Shown: positions 34,204-43,297, numbered from the stretch's first letter. The stretch: 64,000 nt of DNA from Azospirillum brasilense (GCF_007827795.1 NZ_VITI01000006.1:186001-250000); one strand, 5' to 3'. The notes: a model not told the origin generated them from the letters alone. Made by a program: numbers and translations.

Positions 34204-35043
34204 ATGCCCGATTTGTCCGACCGCCCCATCGATGGCGACACCGAGCGCGCCCGCTGGACGGCCAGCGCCGACGCCTGGGACCGCTGGGCCGACCCGATGG
34301 CCGATCTGGCCGACAAGCTGAACCAACCCCTGCTGGACGCCGCCGGGGTGACGACGGGCGACCGGGTGCTGGACCTCGCCTCCGGCGCCGGCGAACCGGC
34401 GCTGAGCGCCGCCCTCCGGACAGGTCCGGGCGGGCTGGTGGTGGGCAGCGACCTCGTGCCCGGCATGATGGCCGGCGCCCGGCGCCGCGCCGCGGGGATC
34501 GCGGAAGGACTGCGCCCGGCCTTCGCCGCCGCCGACATGACCGCCCTGCCCTTCGCCGCGGAGAGCTTCGACCGGGTTACCTGCCGCTTCGGCATCATGT
34601 TCGTTCCCGACGTGGCGGCGGCCCTGGCCGAACTGCGGCGGGTGCTGCGCCCCGGTGGGCGGGCGGCCTTCATGGTCTGGGGGCCGCGCGCCGGCAACGC
34701 CCTGTTCGACACGGTGGGCGAGGCCGTCGCCGCCCAATTGGGCGAGGACCGCAGCCTGGACCCGCTGTTCCGCTTCGCCGCCCCCGGCCTTCTGGCGGAA
34801 GCGATGCGCGTCGCCGGCTTCGCCACCGTGGGCGAGACCGACATCACCCCGGTTCGCAAGGCCCCGCAGGGCCAACCCTTCTGGCGCGCCACGCTGGAGA
34901 TGAGCTTCGGCCACCGCCTGCACGACCTCACCACCGGGCAGCGCACCGACCTGGACGCCGAGGTGACCCGCCGCTTCGACGCGCAAGCGCAAGGCGGCAC
35001 GATCCTCCTGCCCATCCACGTCCGCATCGTGACCGGCGCCTAA
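34204..35043 (+). CDS. Class I SAM-dependent methyltransferase
   Basis: 279 residues of the UbiE/Methyltransf_11 type. SAM-binding motif I is RVLDLASGAGEPALSAALRT, and motif II is GSDLVPGMMAGARRRA. The segment ADMTALPFAAESFDRVTCRF and the post-motif LRRVLRPGGRAAFMVWGP complete the fold. The substrate is unknown. The gene ends directly at palindromic repeat D. Confidence 0.9.
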   Translation: MPDLSDRPIDGDTERARWTASADAWDRWADPMADLADKLNQPLLDAAGVTTGDRVLDLASGAGEPALSAALRTGPGGLVVGSDLVPGMMAGARRRAAGIAEGLRPAFAAADMTALPFAAESFDRVTCRFGIMFVPDVAAALAELRRVLRPGGRAAFMVWGPRAGNALFDTVGEAVAAQLGEDRSLDPLFRFAAPGLLAEAMRVAGFATVGETDITPVRKAPQGQPFWRATLEMSFGHRLHDLTTGQRTDLDAEVTRRFDAQAQGGTILLPIHVRIVTGA

Positions 35044-35044
35044 T

Positions 35045-35144
35045 TCCCTCCCCTGCGAAGCTCTCGCGCAAACCGAAGGTTTGCGCTGACGCGGCAGGCG
35101 GACCTTTGGTCCGCCGAGAGCGGGGGAGGGTCAGGGAGGGGCAA
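35045..35144. repeat. Palindromic intergenic repeat, copy D (with 86-bp core)
   Basis: It follows the methyltransferase stop by 1 nt. Bases 35045-35130 are the exact reverse complement of 15113-15198, with the two inner hairpins GCGCAAACC-GAA-GGTTTGCGC and GGCGGACC-TTT-GGTCCGCC. The flanking part (GGGTCAGGGAGGGGCAA) resembles copies C and E. Confidence 0.92.
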
Positions 35145-35241
35145 CACGTTCCACCCCGACAACGCGCCCAAGTGCCGCAGCCGTCCCACCGAGCCATATC
35201 CCCGGTTGACCGCGCGCCCGCGCATTCCTTTGGATGTTGCG

Positions 35242-35267
35242 TGCCGACGGGCCTCGCCCGTCCGGCA
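35242..35267 (+). promoter_or_regulatory. Leader hairpin before the small cationic ORF
   Basis: TGCCGACGGGC pairs with GCCCGTCCGGCA (one bulged C) around a CTC loop. It ends 6 nt before the extended Shine-Dalgarno sequence at 35274. It could insulate or structure the 5' end of a short transcript. Confidence 0.5.
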
Positions 35268-35273
35268 TCCGAG

Positions 35274-35442
35274 AGGAGGTGATGCGCTTGAAAAGGTACC
35301 TGAAGTGGTTCCGACGCTTCTGGTTCCGGATGAAGTTCGAGTTCGAAGCGGGCTTCAACCAGGGTCACAATCGCTAAGGAACCGATGGGCGGGGTCGGGG
35401 AACCGGCTCCGCCTCCAGGACACCGAAGGCGCATCACCTCCT
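35274..35442 (+). promoter_or_regulatory. Shine-Dalgarno and matching anti-Shine-Dalgarno flanking a small ORF
   Basis: AGGAGGTGATGCGC (35274-35287) covers the ribosome site and first codons of the small ORF. Its perfect 14-nt reverse complement, GCGCATCACCTCCT, lies at 35429-35442, just after the ORF. The 3' element matches the 3' tail of 16S rRNA (ATCACCTCCTT). In an RNA that spans both, the ribosome site could be fully sequestered. Confidence 0.65.
35282..35377 (+). CDS. Small cationic, aromatic-rich peptide (31 residues)
   Basis: The frame runs MRLKRYLKWFRRFWFRMKFE and ends at NQGHNR. It has many Arg, Lys, Phe and Trp residues in the first 20 positions, giving an amphipathic cationic character. 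The AGGAGGTG sequence is only 2 nt from the ATG; a TTG at 35288 would have an 8-nt spacing from GGAGG and give a 29-residue form. It is too short to be judged by length alone. Support comes from the extended ribosome site and the flanking complementary element. No family is recognised. It could be a membrane-active peptide or a leader peptide. Confidence 0.5.
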   Translation: MRLKRYLKWFRRFWFRMKFEFEAGFNQGHNR

Positions 35443-35561
35443 TGCCTCACAAAATACCACAGCCCCGAAAGCCGTCAACGGGACGCAAAAGCGCTCCCGT
35501 TCTTGCTCCGTTCGATTCGCGACACTATTCTTTCCGGTCTCAGCGAATCATCCGGTCCTTC

Positions 35562-38042
35562 ATGCCCGATCTCCCCTCCCCCCTCCTCCCCGCCAACGTC
35601 CAGGGCTGGTTCCGGTCGCGGGGCTGGGCGCCGCACCCGCACCAGCTCGCCATGGTCGAGGCGGCGGCGGCCGGGGACAGCGCCCTGCTGATCGCGCCGA
35701 CCGGCGGCGGCAAGACGCTGGCCGGCTTCCTGCCCTCGCTGATCGATCTGGCGGAGCGCCCGCGGGAGGGGCTGCACACGCTCTACATCTCGCCGCTGAA
35801 GGCTCTCGCGGTGGACATCCAGCGCAATCTGGAGGAGCCCGTCGCCGAGATGCGGCTGCCCATCCGCACCGAGACCCGCACCGGCGACACGCCCGAATCC
35901 AAGCGGCGGCGGCAGCGGGCCAACCCGCCGCACATTCTGATGACCACGCCGGAAAGTCTGGCGCTGATGATCGCCTACGCCGACGCGGCGACGATCTTCC
36001 GGCACCTGCGCTGCGTCATCATCGACGAGTTGCACGCCCTGGCCGGGACCAAGCGCGGCGACTTGCTGGCCCTGGGGCTGGCGCGGCTGGCGAAACTGGC
36101 GCCGCAGGCCCGGCGGGTCGGGCTGTCGGCCACGGTGGCGGAGCCGGCGCAGCTGCTCGCCTGGCTGTCGAAGACCGGACACGCGGACGGCGGCGACGTG
36201 CGGCTGGTCACCGGCCGGGCCGGCGCCTCCGCCGAGGTGGACATCCTGACGACGCGCGAGCGGCTGCCCTGGTCCGGCCGCATGGCCATGCACGCGCTGA
36301 AGGAGGTGTACCAGCGCATCCGCGCCCACCGCACCACGCTGCTCTTCGTCAACACCCGCGCCCAGGCGGAGCTGATCTTCCAGGAACTCTGGCGCCTCAA
36401 CGACGACACCCTGCCCATCGCGCTCCATCACGGCTCGCTGGCGGCGGAGCAGCGGCGCAAGGTCGAGGCCGCCATGGCGGCGGGCAAGCTGCGGGCGGTG
36501 GTGGCGACCTCCTCGCTCGACCTCGGCATCGACTGGGCGGCGGTCGATCTGGTCGTGCAGATCGGCGCGCCGAAGGGGGCGAGCCGGCTGGTCCAGCGCA
36601 TCGGCCGCGCCAACCACCGGCTCGACGAGCCGAGCCGCGCCCTGCTCGTTCCCGCCAACCGCTTCGAGGTGCTGGAATGCCGCGCCGCCCTGGACGCCGT
36701 GGCGGCCATGAGCCTGGACGGCGAGCGGCCCCGCCCCGGCGGGCTGGACGTGCTGGCCCAGCACATGCTCGGCATGGCCTGCGCGGAGCCGTTCCGGCCC
36801 GACGACCTGTACGACGAGGTGGTCTGCGCCGCCCCCTACGCCGGGCTGGCGCGGGACGAGTTCGACGACGTGCTGGATTTCGTGGCGACCGGCGGCTACG
36901 CGCTCGGCAATTACGAACGCTTCCACCGGCTGACGCTGCGCGAGGACGGGCGCATGGCGGTGGCCGGGCCGGCGGTGGCGCGGCAGTACCGCATGAACGT
37001 CGGCACCATCACGCAGGAGGCCATGCTGCGCGTGCGCCTGAGCCGCGGCCTGGTGCTGGGCGAGGTGGAGGAGCATTTCATCCAGGGCCTCACCCCCGGC
37101 GACACCTTCGTCTTCGCCGGCCAGCTGCTGAAGTTCCTCGGCATCCGCGAGATGGAGGCGCAGGTCGCCAAGGGCGGCACCGGGGAGCCGAAGGTCCCGG
37201 CCTACGCCGGCGGGCGGCTGCCGCTGACCACGGCGCTGGCCGACCGGGTGCGCGCGATGCTGGCCGACCCGGCGCAGTGGCCCGGCCTGCCGGAGGACGT
37301 GCAGGAATGGCTGCGGCTGCAGCGCTGGCGCTCCGTCCTGCCGGCGCGCGACGGGCTGCTGGTGGAGAGCTTCCCCAAGGCGGGCAAGCGCTTCCTCGTC
37401 GTCTACGCCTTCGAGGGGCGGAACGCGCACCAGACCCTGGGGATGCTGCTGACCCGCCGGATGGAGCGGATGGGCTACGGCCCGCTCGGCTTCGTCGCCA
37501 CCGACTATGTGCTGGCGGTGTGGTCGCTGCGAACGCCGAAGGATATGGACGGGCTGTTCGACCAGGACATGCTGGGCGACGATCTGGAAGCCTGGATGGA
37601 CGAGTCCTCGATGCTGCGGCGGACCTTCCGCAACGTGGCGCTGATCACCGGGGTCATCGACCGCCGCCATCCCAGACAGGAGAAGTCGGGGCGGCAGGTC
37701 ACCTTCTCCTCCGACCTGATCTACGACGTGCTGCGCAAGCACGACCCCGGCCATGTGCTGCTGCGCGCCACCCGCGCCGACGCGGCGGGCGGGCTGACCG
37801 ACGTGCGGCGCCTGTCGGATTTCCTCACACGGGTGAAGGGCCGCATCACCCACAAGGACCTCGACCGCATCTCCCCCCTCGCCGTGCCGGTCATCCTGGA
37901 GATCGGTCGGGAACGGGTGGACGGCTCCGCCACCGACGAGCTTCTGGAGCAGGCCGCCGCCGATCTGGTGGCCGAGGCGATGCCGGAGCTGGACTTGCCC
38001 CGTGCTGAGCCCCGTGATGCACAGGGCCGGCTGACGCTATGA
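35562..38042 (+). CDS. lhr: Ligase-associated DEXH-box helicase (Lhr family)
   Basis: 826 residues. Superfamily 2 helicase motifs are Q-like PHQLAMVEAA, motif I APTGGGKTLAG, motif II IIDELHAL, motif III GLSATVAEPAQLL, and motifs IV-VI ending in ATSSLDLGIDWAAVDLVVQI and LVQRIGRANHR. The C-terminal Lhr core winged-helix and DUF4145-like region follow. This is the short Lhr of the ligase-associated DNA repair set. ATG at 35562 (MPDLPSPLLPANVQGWF) fits the family; its stop overlaps the pdeM start by 4 bp. The associated ligase and exonuclease genes are not in this window. Confidence 0.94.
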   Translation: MPDLPSPLLPANVQGWFRSRGWAPHPHQLAMVEAAAAGDSALLIAPTGGGKTLAGFLPSLIDLAERPREGLHTLYISPLKALAVDIQRNLEEPVAEMRLPIRTETRTGDTPESKRRRQRANPPHILMTTPESLALMIAYADAATIFRHLRCVIIDELHALAGTKRGDLLALGLARLAKLAPQARRVGLSATVAEPAQLLAWLSKTGHADGGDVRLVTGRAGASAEVDILTTRERLPWSGRMAMHALKEVYQRIRAHRTTLLFVNTRAQAELIFQELWRLNDDTLPIALHHGSLAAEQRRKVEAAMAAGKLRAVVATSSLDLGIDWAAVDLVVQIGAPKGASRLVQRIGRANHRLDEPSRALLVPANRFEVLECRAALDAVAAMSLDGERPRPGGLDVLAQHMLGMACAEPFRPDDLYDEVVCAAPYAGLARDEFDDVLDFVATGGYALGNYERFHRLTLREDGRMAVAGPAVARQYRMNVGTITQEAMLRVRLSRGLVLGEVEEHFIQGLTPGDTFVFAGQLLKFLGIREMEAQVAKGGTGEPKVPAYAGGRLPLTTALADRVRAMLADPAQWPGLPEDVQEWLRLQRWRSVLPARDGLLVESFPKAGKRFLVVYAFEGRNAHQTLGMLLTRRMERMGYGPLGFVATDYVLAVWSLRTPKDMDGLFDQDMLGDDLEAWMDESSMLRRTFRNVALITGVIDRRHPRQEKSGRQVTFSSDLIYDVLRKHDPGHVLLRATRADAAGGLTDVRRLSDFLTRVKGRITHKDLDRISPLAVPVILEIGRERVDGSATDELLEQAAADLVAEAMPELDLPRAEPRDAQGRLTL

Positions 38043-38731
38043 TGATCATGGACACGACGATGACCCTGCGGGGCGCCGCACTGGCCCCCGATCCCTCCGG
38101 CGCGCTGGTCTGGCCGGCGGAGCGGACCCTGGTGGTCGCCGACCTGCATCTGGAGAAGGGCTCCGCCTTCGCGGCGCGCGGGCGGATGCTGCCGCCCTAC
38201 GACACGCGGGCGACGCTCGACCGGCTGGCGGATCTGGTGGAGCGGCTGGCCCCGCAGCGGGTGATCTGCCTGGGCGACAGCTTCCACGACCGCCGCGCGG
38301 CGAGCCGCATGGAGGCGGGGGACGTGGCGCGGCTGCGCGACCTGACCGGGCGGGTGGCGGACTGGCTGTGGGTCACCGGCAACCACGACCCGGAACCGCC
38401 GGAGGGGTTCGGCGGGCGCATCCTGGACGAGCTGGCGCTCGGCCCGCTGACCTTCCGGCACGAGGCGGTGCCCGGCGCCTTGGGCGAATTGTCGGGGCAT
38501 CTGCACCCGGTGGCCGCCGTCGTGGTGCCGGGACGGCGTGTGCGGGAGCGCTGCTTCGCCTTCGACGGAGGAAAGCTGATCCTGCCGGCCTTCGGCGCCT
38601 TCGCGGGCGGGCTGAACGTGCTGGACCCGGCGGTGTCAGGCCTGCTGGCGGAGCGGTTCGAAGTGCATCTGCTGGCCCGCGGCAAGCTCCACCGCTTCCC
38701 GCGCAGCCGCCTGTCTCCGGATAAGGGGTAA
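38039..38731 (+). CDS. pdeM: Ligase-associated DNA damage response endonuclease PdeM
   Basis: A 230-residue calcineurin-like metallophosphoesterase. Metal-binding motifs are VVADLHLEKG, VICLGDSFHD, VTGNHDPEPP and LSGHLHPVAAV. The start overlaps the helicase stop as ATGA, the standard arrangement for this pair, which acts in DNA repair. The start could instead be one of the next in-frame ATGs (MIMDTT or MDTT). Confidence 0.93.
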   Translation: MMIMDTTMTLRGAALAPDPSGALVWPAERTLVVADLHLEKGSAFAARGRMLPPYDTRATLDRLADLVERLAPQRVICLGDSFHDRRAASRMEAGDVARLRDLTGRVADWLWVTGNHDPEPPEGFGGRILDELALGPLTFRHEAVPGALGELSGHLHPVAAVVVPGRRVRERCFAFDGGKLILPAFGAFAGGLNVLDPAVSGLLAERFEVHLLARGKLHRFPRSRLSPDKG

Positions 38732-38733
38732 AG

Positions 38734-38767
38734 AAAAAGCCCGGAGAGTCGGGGGAACTCTCCGGGC
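38734..38767 (-). terminator. Rho-independent terminator of the fasciclin gene
   Basis: On the minus strand GCCCGGAGAGT pairs with ACTCTCCGGGC (11 bp) around a 7-nt loop and is followed by TTTTTC. It lies 66 nt after the fasciclin stop. The hairpin also follows the pdeM stop on the plus strand, so it could serve both, though the T tract is only on the minus side. Confidence 0.9.
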
Positions 38768-38833
38768 GAGTGGTCCTGCCGGAACCGGCGGTGAAACGTC
38801 CGGCAGGAGGGACCTCGATGAAAAAGCAGAACG

Positions 38834-39322
38834 TCAGTTCGGCATCATGACCGTGTCGATCACGTGGATGACGCCGTTGGACGCCATGATGTCGGGCTTC
38901 ACGACCTTCGCGTTGTCCACCATCACGCCGCCCTTCGTCGCGTCGATGTCCACGGTGGTGCCTTGCACGGTTTTCGGCGATGCCGTCTTGCCGGCGATAT
39001 CGGCCGAGGTCACCTTGCCCGACACCACATGATAGGTGAGTACGGAGCGGAGCTTCTCGCGGTTCTCCGGTTTCAGCAGATTTTCGACGGTGCCGGCGGG
39101 AAGCTTGGCGAATGCCTCGTCGGTCGGGGCGAAGACGGTGAAGGGACCGCTGCCCTTCAGCGTGTCCGCAAGGCCGGCGGCCTGGACGGCCTGGACCAGC
39201 GTCTTGAACTGGCCCGCCGCGACGGCGGTGTCCACGACGTCCGCCGCCTTCGCGGCGACAGCGGCGAGGGACAGCGGCAGGGCGACGGTGGCGGCGGTCA
39301 GCAGGCGTGACAGGCGGGACAT
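38834..39322 (-). CDS. Secreted fasciclin-domain protein
   Basis: 162 residues. A signal peptide ([20 protein letters not shown]) precedes one FAS1 domain with [20 protein letters not shown] and [13 protein letters not shown], the two conserved FAS1 blocks, and YHVVSGKV between them. Such proteins mediate adhesion and are often induced by oxidative or light stress. GGAGGAAACC precedes the ATG. It is divergent from the photolyase gene. Confidence 0.93.
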   Translation of the reverse strand: MSRLSRLLTAATVALPLSLAAVAAKAADVVDTAVAAGQFKTLVQAVQAAGLADTLKGSGPFTVFAPTDEAFAKLPAGTVENLLKPENREKLRSVLTYHVVSGKVTSADIAGKTASPKTVQGTTVDIDATKGGVMVDNAKVVKPDIMASNGVIHVIDTVMMPN

Positions 39323-39485
39323 GTGGTTTCCTCCGTTGGATGGCGTCTCGTTCCTCCCCCGACCGTGGAACCGGCGCCGTCGGCCGCCGTGCCTCCGGCT
39401 CCACGTCGTGGCAGCGAAGGCGGAAATAGCGGCGCTGAAATCGCGGTCAATAGGATTTCCCCAGGAAAAATTTTTGCCGTCGTGG

Positions 39486-39514
39486 TGATCCGGAGCAATC
39501 GGCGCCGCGTAGCA
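39486..39514 (+). promoter_or_regulatory. Possible ECF/RpoE-type promoter of the photolyase gene
   Basis: TGATCC (39486-39491) is followed after exactly 18 nt by TAGCA. The Rhodobacter singlet-oxygen sigma factor RpoE recognises TGATCC-N18-TAAGA and controls a photolyase. The -10 part matches only three of five positions, so this is a tentative call. Confidence 0.3.
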
Positions 39515-39590
39515 AGAGCCATTGACCGTGGTCATTGACTGCGGCGTTTTGGCATGCCCGTTTTTCTGTCCATTTCCTTAAAGTTGGCCG

Positions 39591-41048
39591 ATGAAGACCG
39601 CTCAATCCCCCATCCTCGTCTGGTTCCGCAACGATCTTCGCCTTGCCGACAACCCGGCGCTCAGCGCCGCGGCGGAGGATGGGGCGCCGGTCATCCCGGT
39701 CTATATCCGGGAGAAGGACGCCCACGATCCCTGGCTTCCCGGCGGCGCCTCGCGCTGGTGGCTGCACGGCAGCCTGGAGCGGCTGGGCAAGGCGCTGGCC
39801 AAGCTCGGCTCGCCCCTGGTGCTGCGCAGCGGCGACCCCGCCGCCGTGCTGGCGGCGCTGGCCGAGGAGACCGGCGCCGACACGGTGCTGTGCAACCGCC
39901 GCGCCGGCCCCACCGCCATCGCCCGCGACCGCCGGGTGGGCGAGCGGCTGACCGCACGCGGCGTGACGGTTCATCCCCACAACGCCGCCCTGCTCTATGA
40001 GCCGGGAACCATCCGCACCAAGTCCGACACGCCCTTCCGGGTGTTCACGCCCTTCTGGAAGGCGCTGCTCACCATGCCGGAGCCGCCGCGTCCCAGCCGC
40101 GCGCCAACCAGGCTGACGCCGCCGGGCAAACCGGTGTCCAGCGAGTCGCTGAAGGATTGGGACCTGCTGCCCACCGCGCCGGACTGGGCCGGCGGCCTGC
40201 GCGACCGCTGGGAGCCCGGCGAGGAGGCGGCACGGGAGCGGCTGGCCGATTTCCTGGATGGGCCGGTCGCCGCCTACCCGGCGGAGCGCGACCGCCCGGA
40301 CCATGACGGTACGTCTTCCATGTCCCCCTATCTCGCCTTCGGGGAGATCGGGCCGCGGCAGATCTGGCACGCCGCGCGCCACGCCGCCGCCGAGCGGCAT
40401 GAACTGGCCGCCGGCGCCGAGTCCTTCCTGCGGGAGCTCGGCTGGCGGGAATTCAACCATCATCTGCTACGCGAGGAGCCGGGCATTCCGGACACGCCGC
40501 TGGACGCGCGCTTCACCCGTTTTCCCTGGCGGACGGACAAGGCGGGCTTGCGCGCGTGGCAGAGCGGGCACACCGGATACCCCATCGTGGATGCCGGCAT
40601 GCGGCAGCTCTGGCAGACCGGCTGGATGCACAACCGCGTGCGCATGATCGTCGGCTCCTTCCTCATCAAGGACCTGCTGATTCCCTGGCAGGAGGGCGAG
40701 GCGTGGTTCTGGGACACGCTGGTCGACGCCGACATCGCCAACAACGCCGGCAACTGGCAGTGGGTGGCCGGCTGCGGCGCCGACGCGGCGCCGTTCTTCC
40801 GCGTCTTCAACCCGATCCTCCAGGGCGAGAAGTTCGACCCGGAGGGCGCCTATGTCCGGCGCTACGTGCCGGAGCTGGACAAGCTGCCCAGCCGCTGGAT
40901 CCACAAGCCCTGGGAGGCGCCGGACGAGGCGCTGCGGCAGGCGGGGATCACCCTCGGCAAGGACTATCCACGGCCGATCGTCAACCACGGCACCGCCCGC
41001 GACCGCGCGTTGGCCGCCTTCAACGAGATCAAGAAAGCCGGCGATTGA
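39591..41048 (+). CDS. phrB: Deoxyribodipyrimidine photolyase
   Basis: 485 residues. The N-terminal Rossmann antenna domain begins ILVWFRNDLRLADNPALSAA. The FAD domain carries WREFNHHLLRE, the conserved block GHTGYPIVDAGMRQLWQTGW followed by MHNRVRMIVGSFL, and DADIANNAGNWQWVAGCG. These match class I CPD photolyases, which split UV-induced pyrimidine dimers using blue light. A cryptochrome-like role cannot be excluded from sequence alone. Confidence 0.95.
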   Translation: MKTAQSPILVWFRNDLRLADNPALSAAAEDGAPVIPVYIREKDAHDPWLPGGASRWWLHGSLERLGKALAKLGSPLVLRSGDPAAVLAALAEETGADTVLCNRRAGPTAIARDRRVGERLTARGVTVHPHNAALLYEPGTIRTKSDTPFRVFTPFWKALLTMPEPPRPSRAPTRLTPPGKPVSSESLKDWDLLPTAPDWAGGLRDRWEPGEEAARERLADFLDGPVAAYPAERDRPDHDGTSSMSPYLAFGEIGPRQIWHAARHAAAERHELAAGAESFLRELGWREFNHHLLREEPGIPDTPLDARFTRFPWRTDKAGLRAWQSGHTGYPIVDAGMRQLWQTGWMHNRVRMIVGSFLIKDLLIPWQEGEAWFWDTLVDADIANNAGNWQWVAGCGADAAPFFRVFNPILQGEKFDPEGAYVRRYVPELDKLPSRWIHKPWEAPDEALRQAGITLGKDYPRPIVNHGTARDRALAAFNEIKKAGD

Positions 41049-41079
41049 TCGACGCGGAGTCGTGAAATCCGACCGTGTG

Positions 41080-41097
41080 TTTTCATTCCGCCTTCAT
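41080..41097 (+). promoter_or_regulatory. Possible PHO box upstream of phoX
   Basis: TTTTCAT-TCCG-CCTTCAT has the 7-4-7 layout of the PhoB site CTGTCAT-N4-CTGTCAT and matches 10 of 14 positions. A further GTCA lies in 11-bp phase at 41115-41118. It is 88 nt before the phoX start. Confidence 0.42.
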
Positions 41098-41184
41098 GGG
41101 AGTGCAAAGAAACCGTCACAGGCCGCCGGTAAGGTGCGCCCGCCCCTACCACAATAAATCTGCGAAAAGAGACGAGGCGCACCG

Positions 41185-43218
41185 ATGGACACCCATGACC
41201 TGCCCCAGAAGGGCACCAAGTACCTGACCTTCGAGGGCCGCGAGGACATCGGCTCCAACCCGTCCGAAAACCCGACCATGGGCGACGTCATCAACGCCCG
41301 CCTCGGCCGTCGCGACATGGTGCGCGGCATGCTGACCGGCGCGGCGGTCAGCGCCCTGATCGGCCCGGCCGCCCTGCTCTCCTCACCGCGCGAGGCCGAG
41401 GCCGCCGTCACCGGCGCCCCGCGCCCGGCCAAGGCCAGCTTCTCCTTCCAGGAGGTGGCGCATGGTGTCGACGCCGACCATCACGTCGCCGCCGGCTACA
41501 ACGCCGACATCCTGATCCGCTGGGGCGACCCGGTGGTCCCCGGCGCGCCGGCCTTCGACCCGATGAACCAGTCGGCCGAGGCGCAGTCGAAGCAGTTCGG
41601 CTACAACAACGACTTCGTCGGCTACGCCCCGCTGCCGCTCGGCTCGCAGTCGCCGGACCGCGCCCTGCTCTGCGTGAACCACGAATACACCGACGAGGAG
41701 GTCATGTTCCCCGGCGTCGGCGTGGAGCAGCAGAAGGACAAGTTCGCCCGCATGACCAGGACGCTGGTGGACATCGAGATGGCCGCCCACGGCGGCACCG
41801 TCGTCGAGATCCGCAAGGTCAAGGGCAAGTGGGTGACCGAGCCGAACTCCAAGTACAACCGCCGCATCACCGGCGAAACGGCCTGCGCCATCACTGGCCC
41901 GGCCGCCGGCCACGCCCTGATGAAGACCAGCTACGACCCGACCGGCACGATGGTCCGCGGCATGCTGAACAACTGTTCCGGCGGCATGACGCCCTGGGGC
42001 ACCTGGCTGTCGGCGGAAGAGAACTTCAACGGCTACTTCTGGGGCAAGGTCGAGGACAGCAACCCGAACGCCAAGGTGCTGAAGCGCTACGGCTTCCCCG
42101 GCGAATGGTACAACTGGGGCGTTTATCACGACCGCTTCGACATCGCCAAGGAGCCGAACGAGTCCAACCGCTTCGGCTGGATTGTCGAGATCGACCCCTA
42201 CGACCCGACCTCGACTCCGAAGAAGCGCACGGCGCTCGGCCGCTTCAAGCATGAGGCCTGCCAGATCGCGCTGGGCAAGGACGGCACCGTGGTCGCCTAC
42301 ACCGGCGACGACGAGCGGTTCGACTATGTCTACAAGTTCGTCGCGGCGAAGAAGTTCGATCCGAAGAATCGCGCCGCCAACATGGACATCCTGGAGACCG
42401 GGACGCTCTATGTGGCGAAGTTCAAGGCCGACGCCTCGGTCGAATGGCTGCCGCTGGTCCACGGCCAGGGCCCGCTGACGGCCGAGAAGGGCTTCCCCGA
42501 CCAGGCCACCGTCCTGATCAACGCCCGCCTCGCCGCCGACGCGCTGGGCGCCACCAAGATGGACCGCCCGGAGGACATCGAGGTGAACCCGGTGACCGGC
42601 AAGGTCTACGTCATGCTCACCAACAACTCCCGCCGCAAGCCGGAGCAGGTGGACGCGACCAACCCGCGCGCCGAGAACAACTGGGGCCACATCGTCGAGA
42701 TCCTGCCGGAAGGCGGCAACCACGCCTCGACCAAGGGCGAATGGACGATCCTGGTCCGCGGCGGCAACCCGGCGGACGGGAAGGTCGGCGCGCAGTTCCA
42801 CGCCGACACCTCGGCCAACGGCTGGTTCTCCTGCCCGGACAACGCGGCGGTGGATCACCGCGGCCGCCTGTGGATCACCACCGACCAGGGCGAGAACTGG
42901 AAGAAGGCGTCGGGCACCGCCGACGGCGTCTGGGCCGTGGAGACCGAGGGCGACCTGCGCGGCCTGTCCAAGATGTTCTACCGCGTGCCGGTGGGTGCGG
43001 AGATGTGCGGCCCCTGCTTCACCACCGACGACAGGACCCTGTTCGTCGCCGTGCAGCACCCGGCCACCGATGGTGTGGACCAATGGGAAGGCTTCAAGGG
43101 CAAGCTCTCCTCCTTCGAGGACCCGGCGACCCGCTGGCCCGACTTCAAGCCCAACATGCCGCCGCGCCCGTCGGTGGTCGCCATCACCAAGAAGGACGGC
43201 GGCGTGATCGGTCTCTGA
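41185..43218 (+). CDS. phoX: PhoX-family alkaline phosphatase
   Basis: 677 residues of the PhoX/DUF839 family, calcium/iron-dependent phosphatases exported by the Tat system. A long N-terminal region carries the twin-arginine segment GRRDMVRGMLTGAAVSALIG at ~42-61. Family blocks include LLCVNHEYTDEEVMFPG, NNCSGGMTPWGTWLSAEENF, RFGWIVEIDPYDPTSTPKKR, MDRPEDIEVNPVTGKVYVML and the C-terminal PDFKPNMPPRPSVVAITKKD. It releases phosphate from organic esters in the periplasm under phosphate limitation. A good terminator follows. Confidence 0.94.
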   Translation: MDTHDLPQKGTKYLTFEGREDIGSNPSENPTMGDVINARLGRRDMVRGMLTGAAVSALIGPAALLSSPREAEAAVTGAPRPAKASFSFQEVAHGVDADHHVAAGYNADILIRWGDPVVPGAPAFDPMNQSAEAQSKQFGYNNDFVGYAPLPLGSQSPDRALLCVNHEYTDEEVMFPGVGVEQQKDKFARMTRTLVDIEMAAHGGTVVEIRKVKGKWVTEPNSKYNRRITGETACAITGPAAGHALMKTSYDPTGTMVRGMLNNCSGGMTPWGTWLSAEENFNGYFWGKVEDSNPNAKVLKRYGFPGEWYNWGVYHDRFDIAKEPNESNRFGWIVEIDPYDPTSTPKKRTALGRFKHEACQIALGKDGTVVAYTGDDERFDYVYKFVAAKKFDPKNRAANMDILETGTLYVAKFKADASVEWLPLVHGQGPLTAEKGFPDQATVLINARLAADALGATKMDRPEDIEVNPVTGKVYVMLTNNSRRKPEQVDATNPRAENNWGHIVEILPEGGNHASTKGEWTILVRGGNPADGKVGAQFHADTSANGWFSCPDNAAVDHRGRLWITTDQGENWKKASGTADGVWAVETEGDLRGLSKMFYRVPVGAEMCGPCFTTDDRTLFVAVQHPATDGVDQWEGFKGKLSSFEDPATRWPDFKPNMPPRPSVVAITKKDGGVIGL

Positions 43219-43259
43219 CCGGCCGGGCGTCCGTCCCATAACCCAGCGACACGCCTTGA

Positions 43260-43297
43260 AAGGGCGGCCCGCGCGTCCGGGGCCGCCCTTCTTCTTT
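43260..43297 (+). terminator. Rho-independent terminator of phoX
   Basis: AAGGGCGGCCC and GGGCCGCCCTT form an 11-bp stem with a 9-nt loop, followed by CTTCTTT. It lies 41 nt after the phoX stop. Confidence 0.88.

Noticed and set aside
35131..35358. A minus-strand 75-codon frame opposite the small cationic ORF
   Set aside because: It has no ribosome site, overlaps the palindromic repeat and its composition is that of a shadow; the plus-strand ORF has the better initiation signal.
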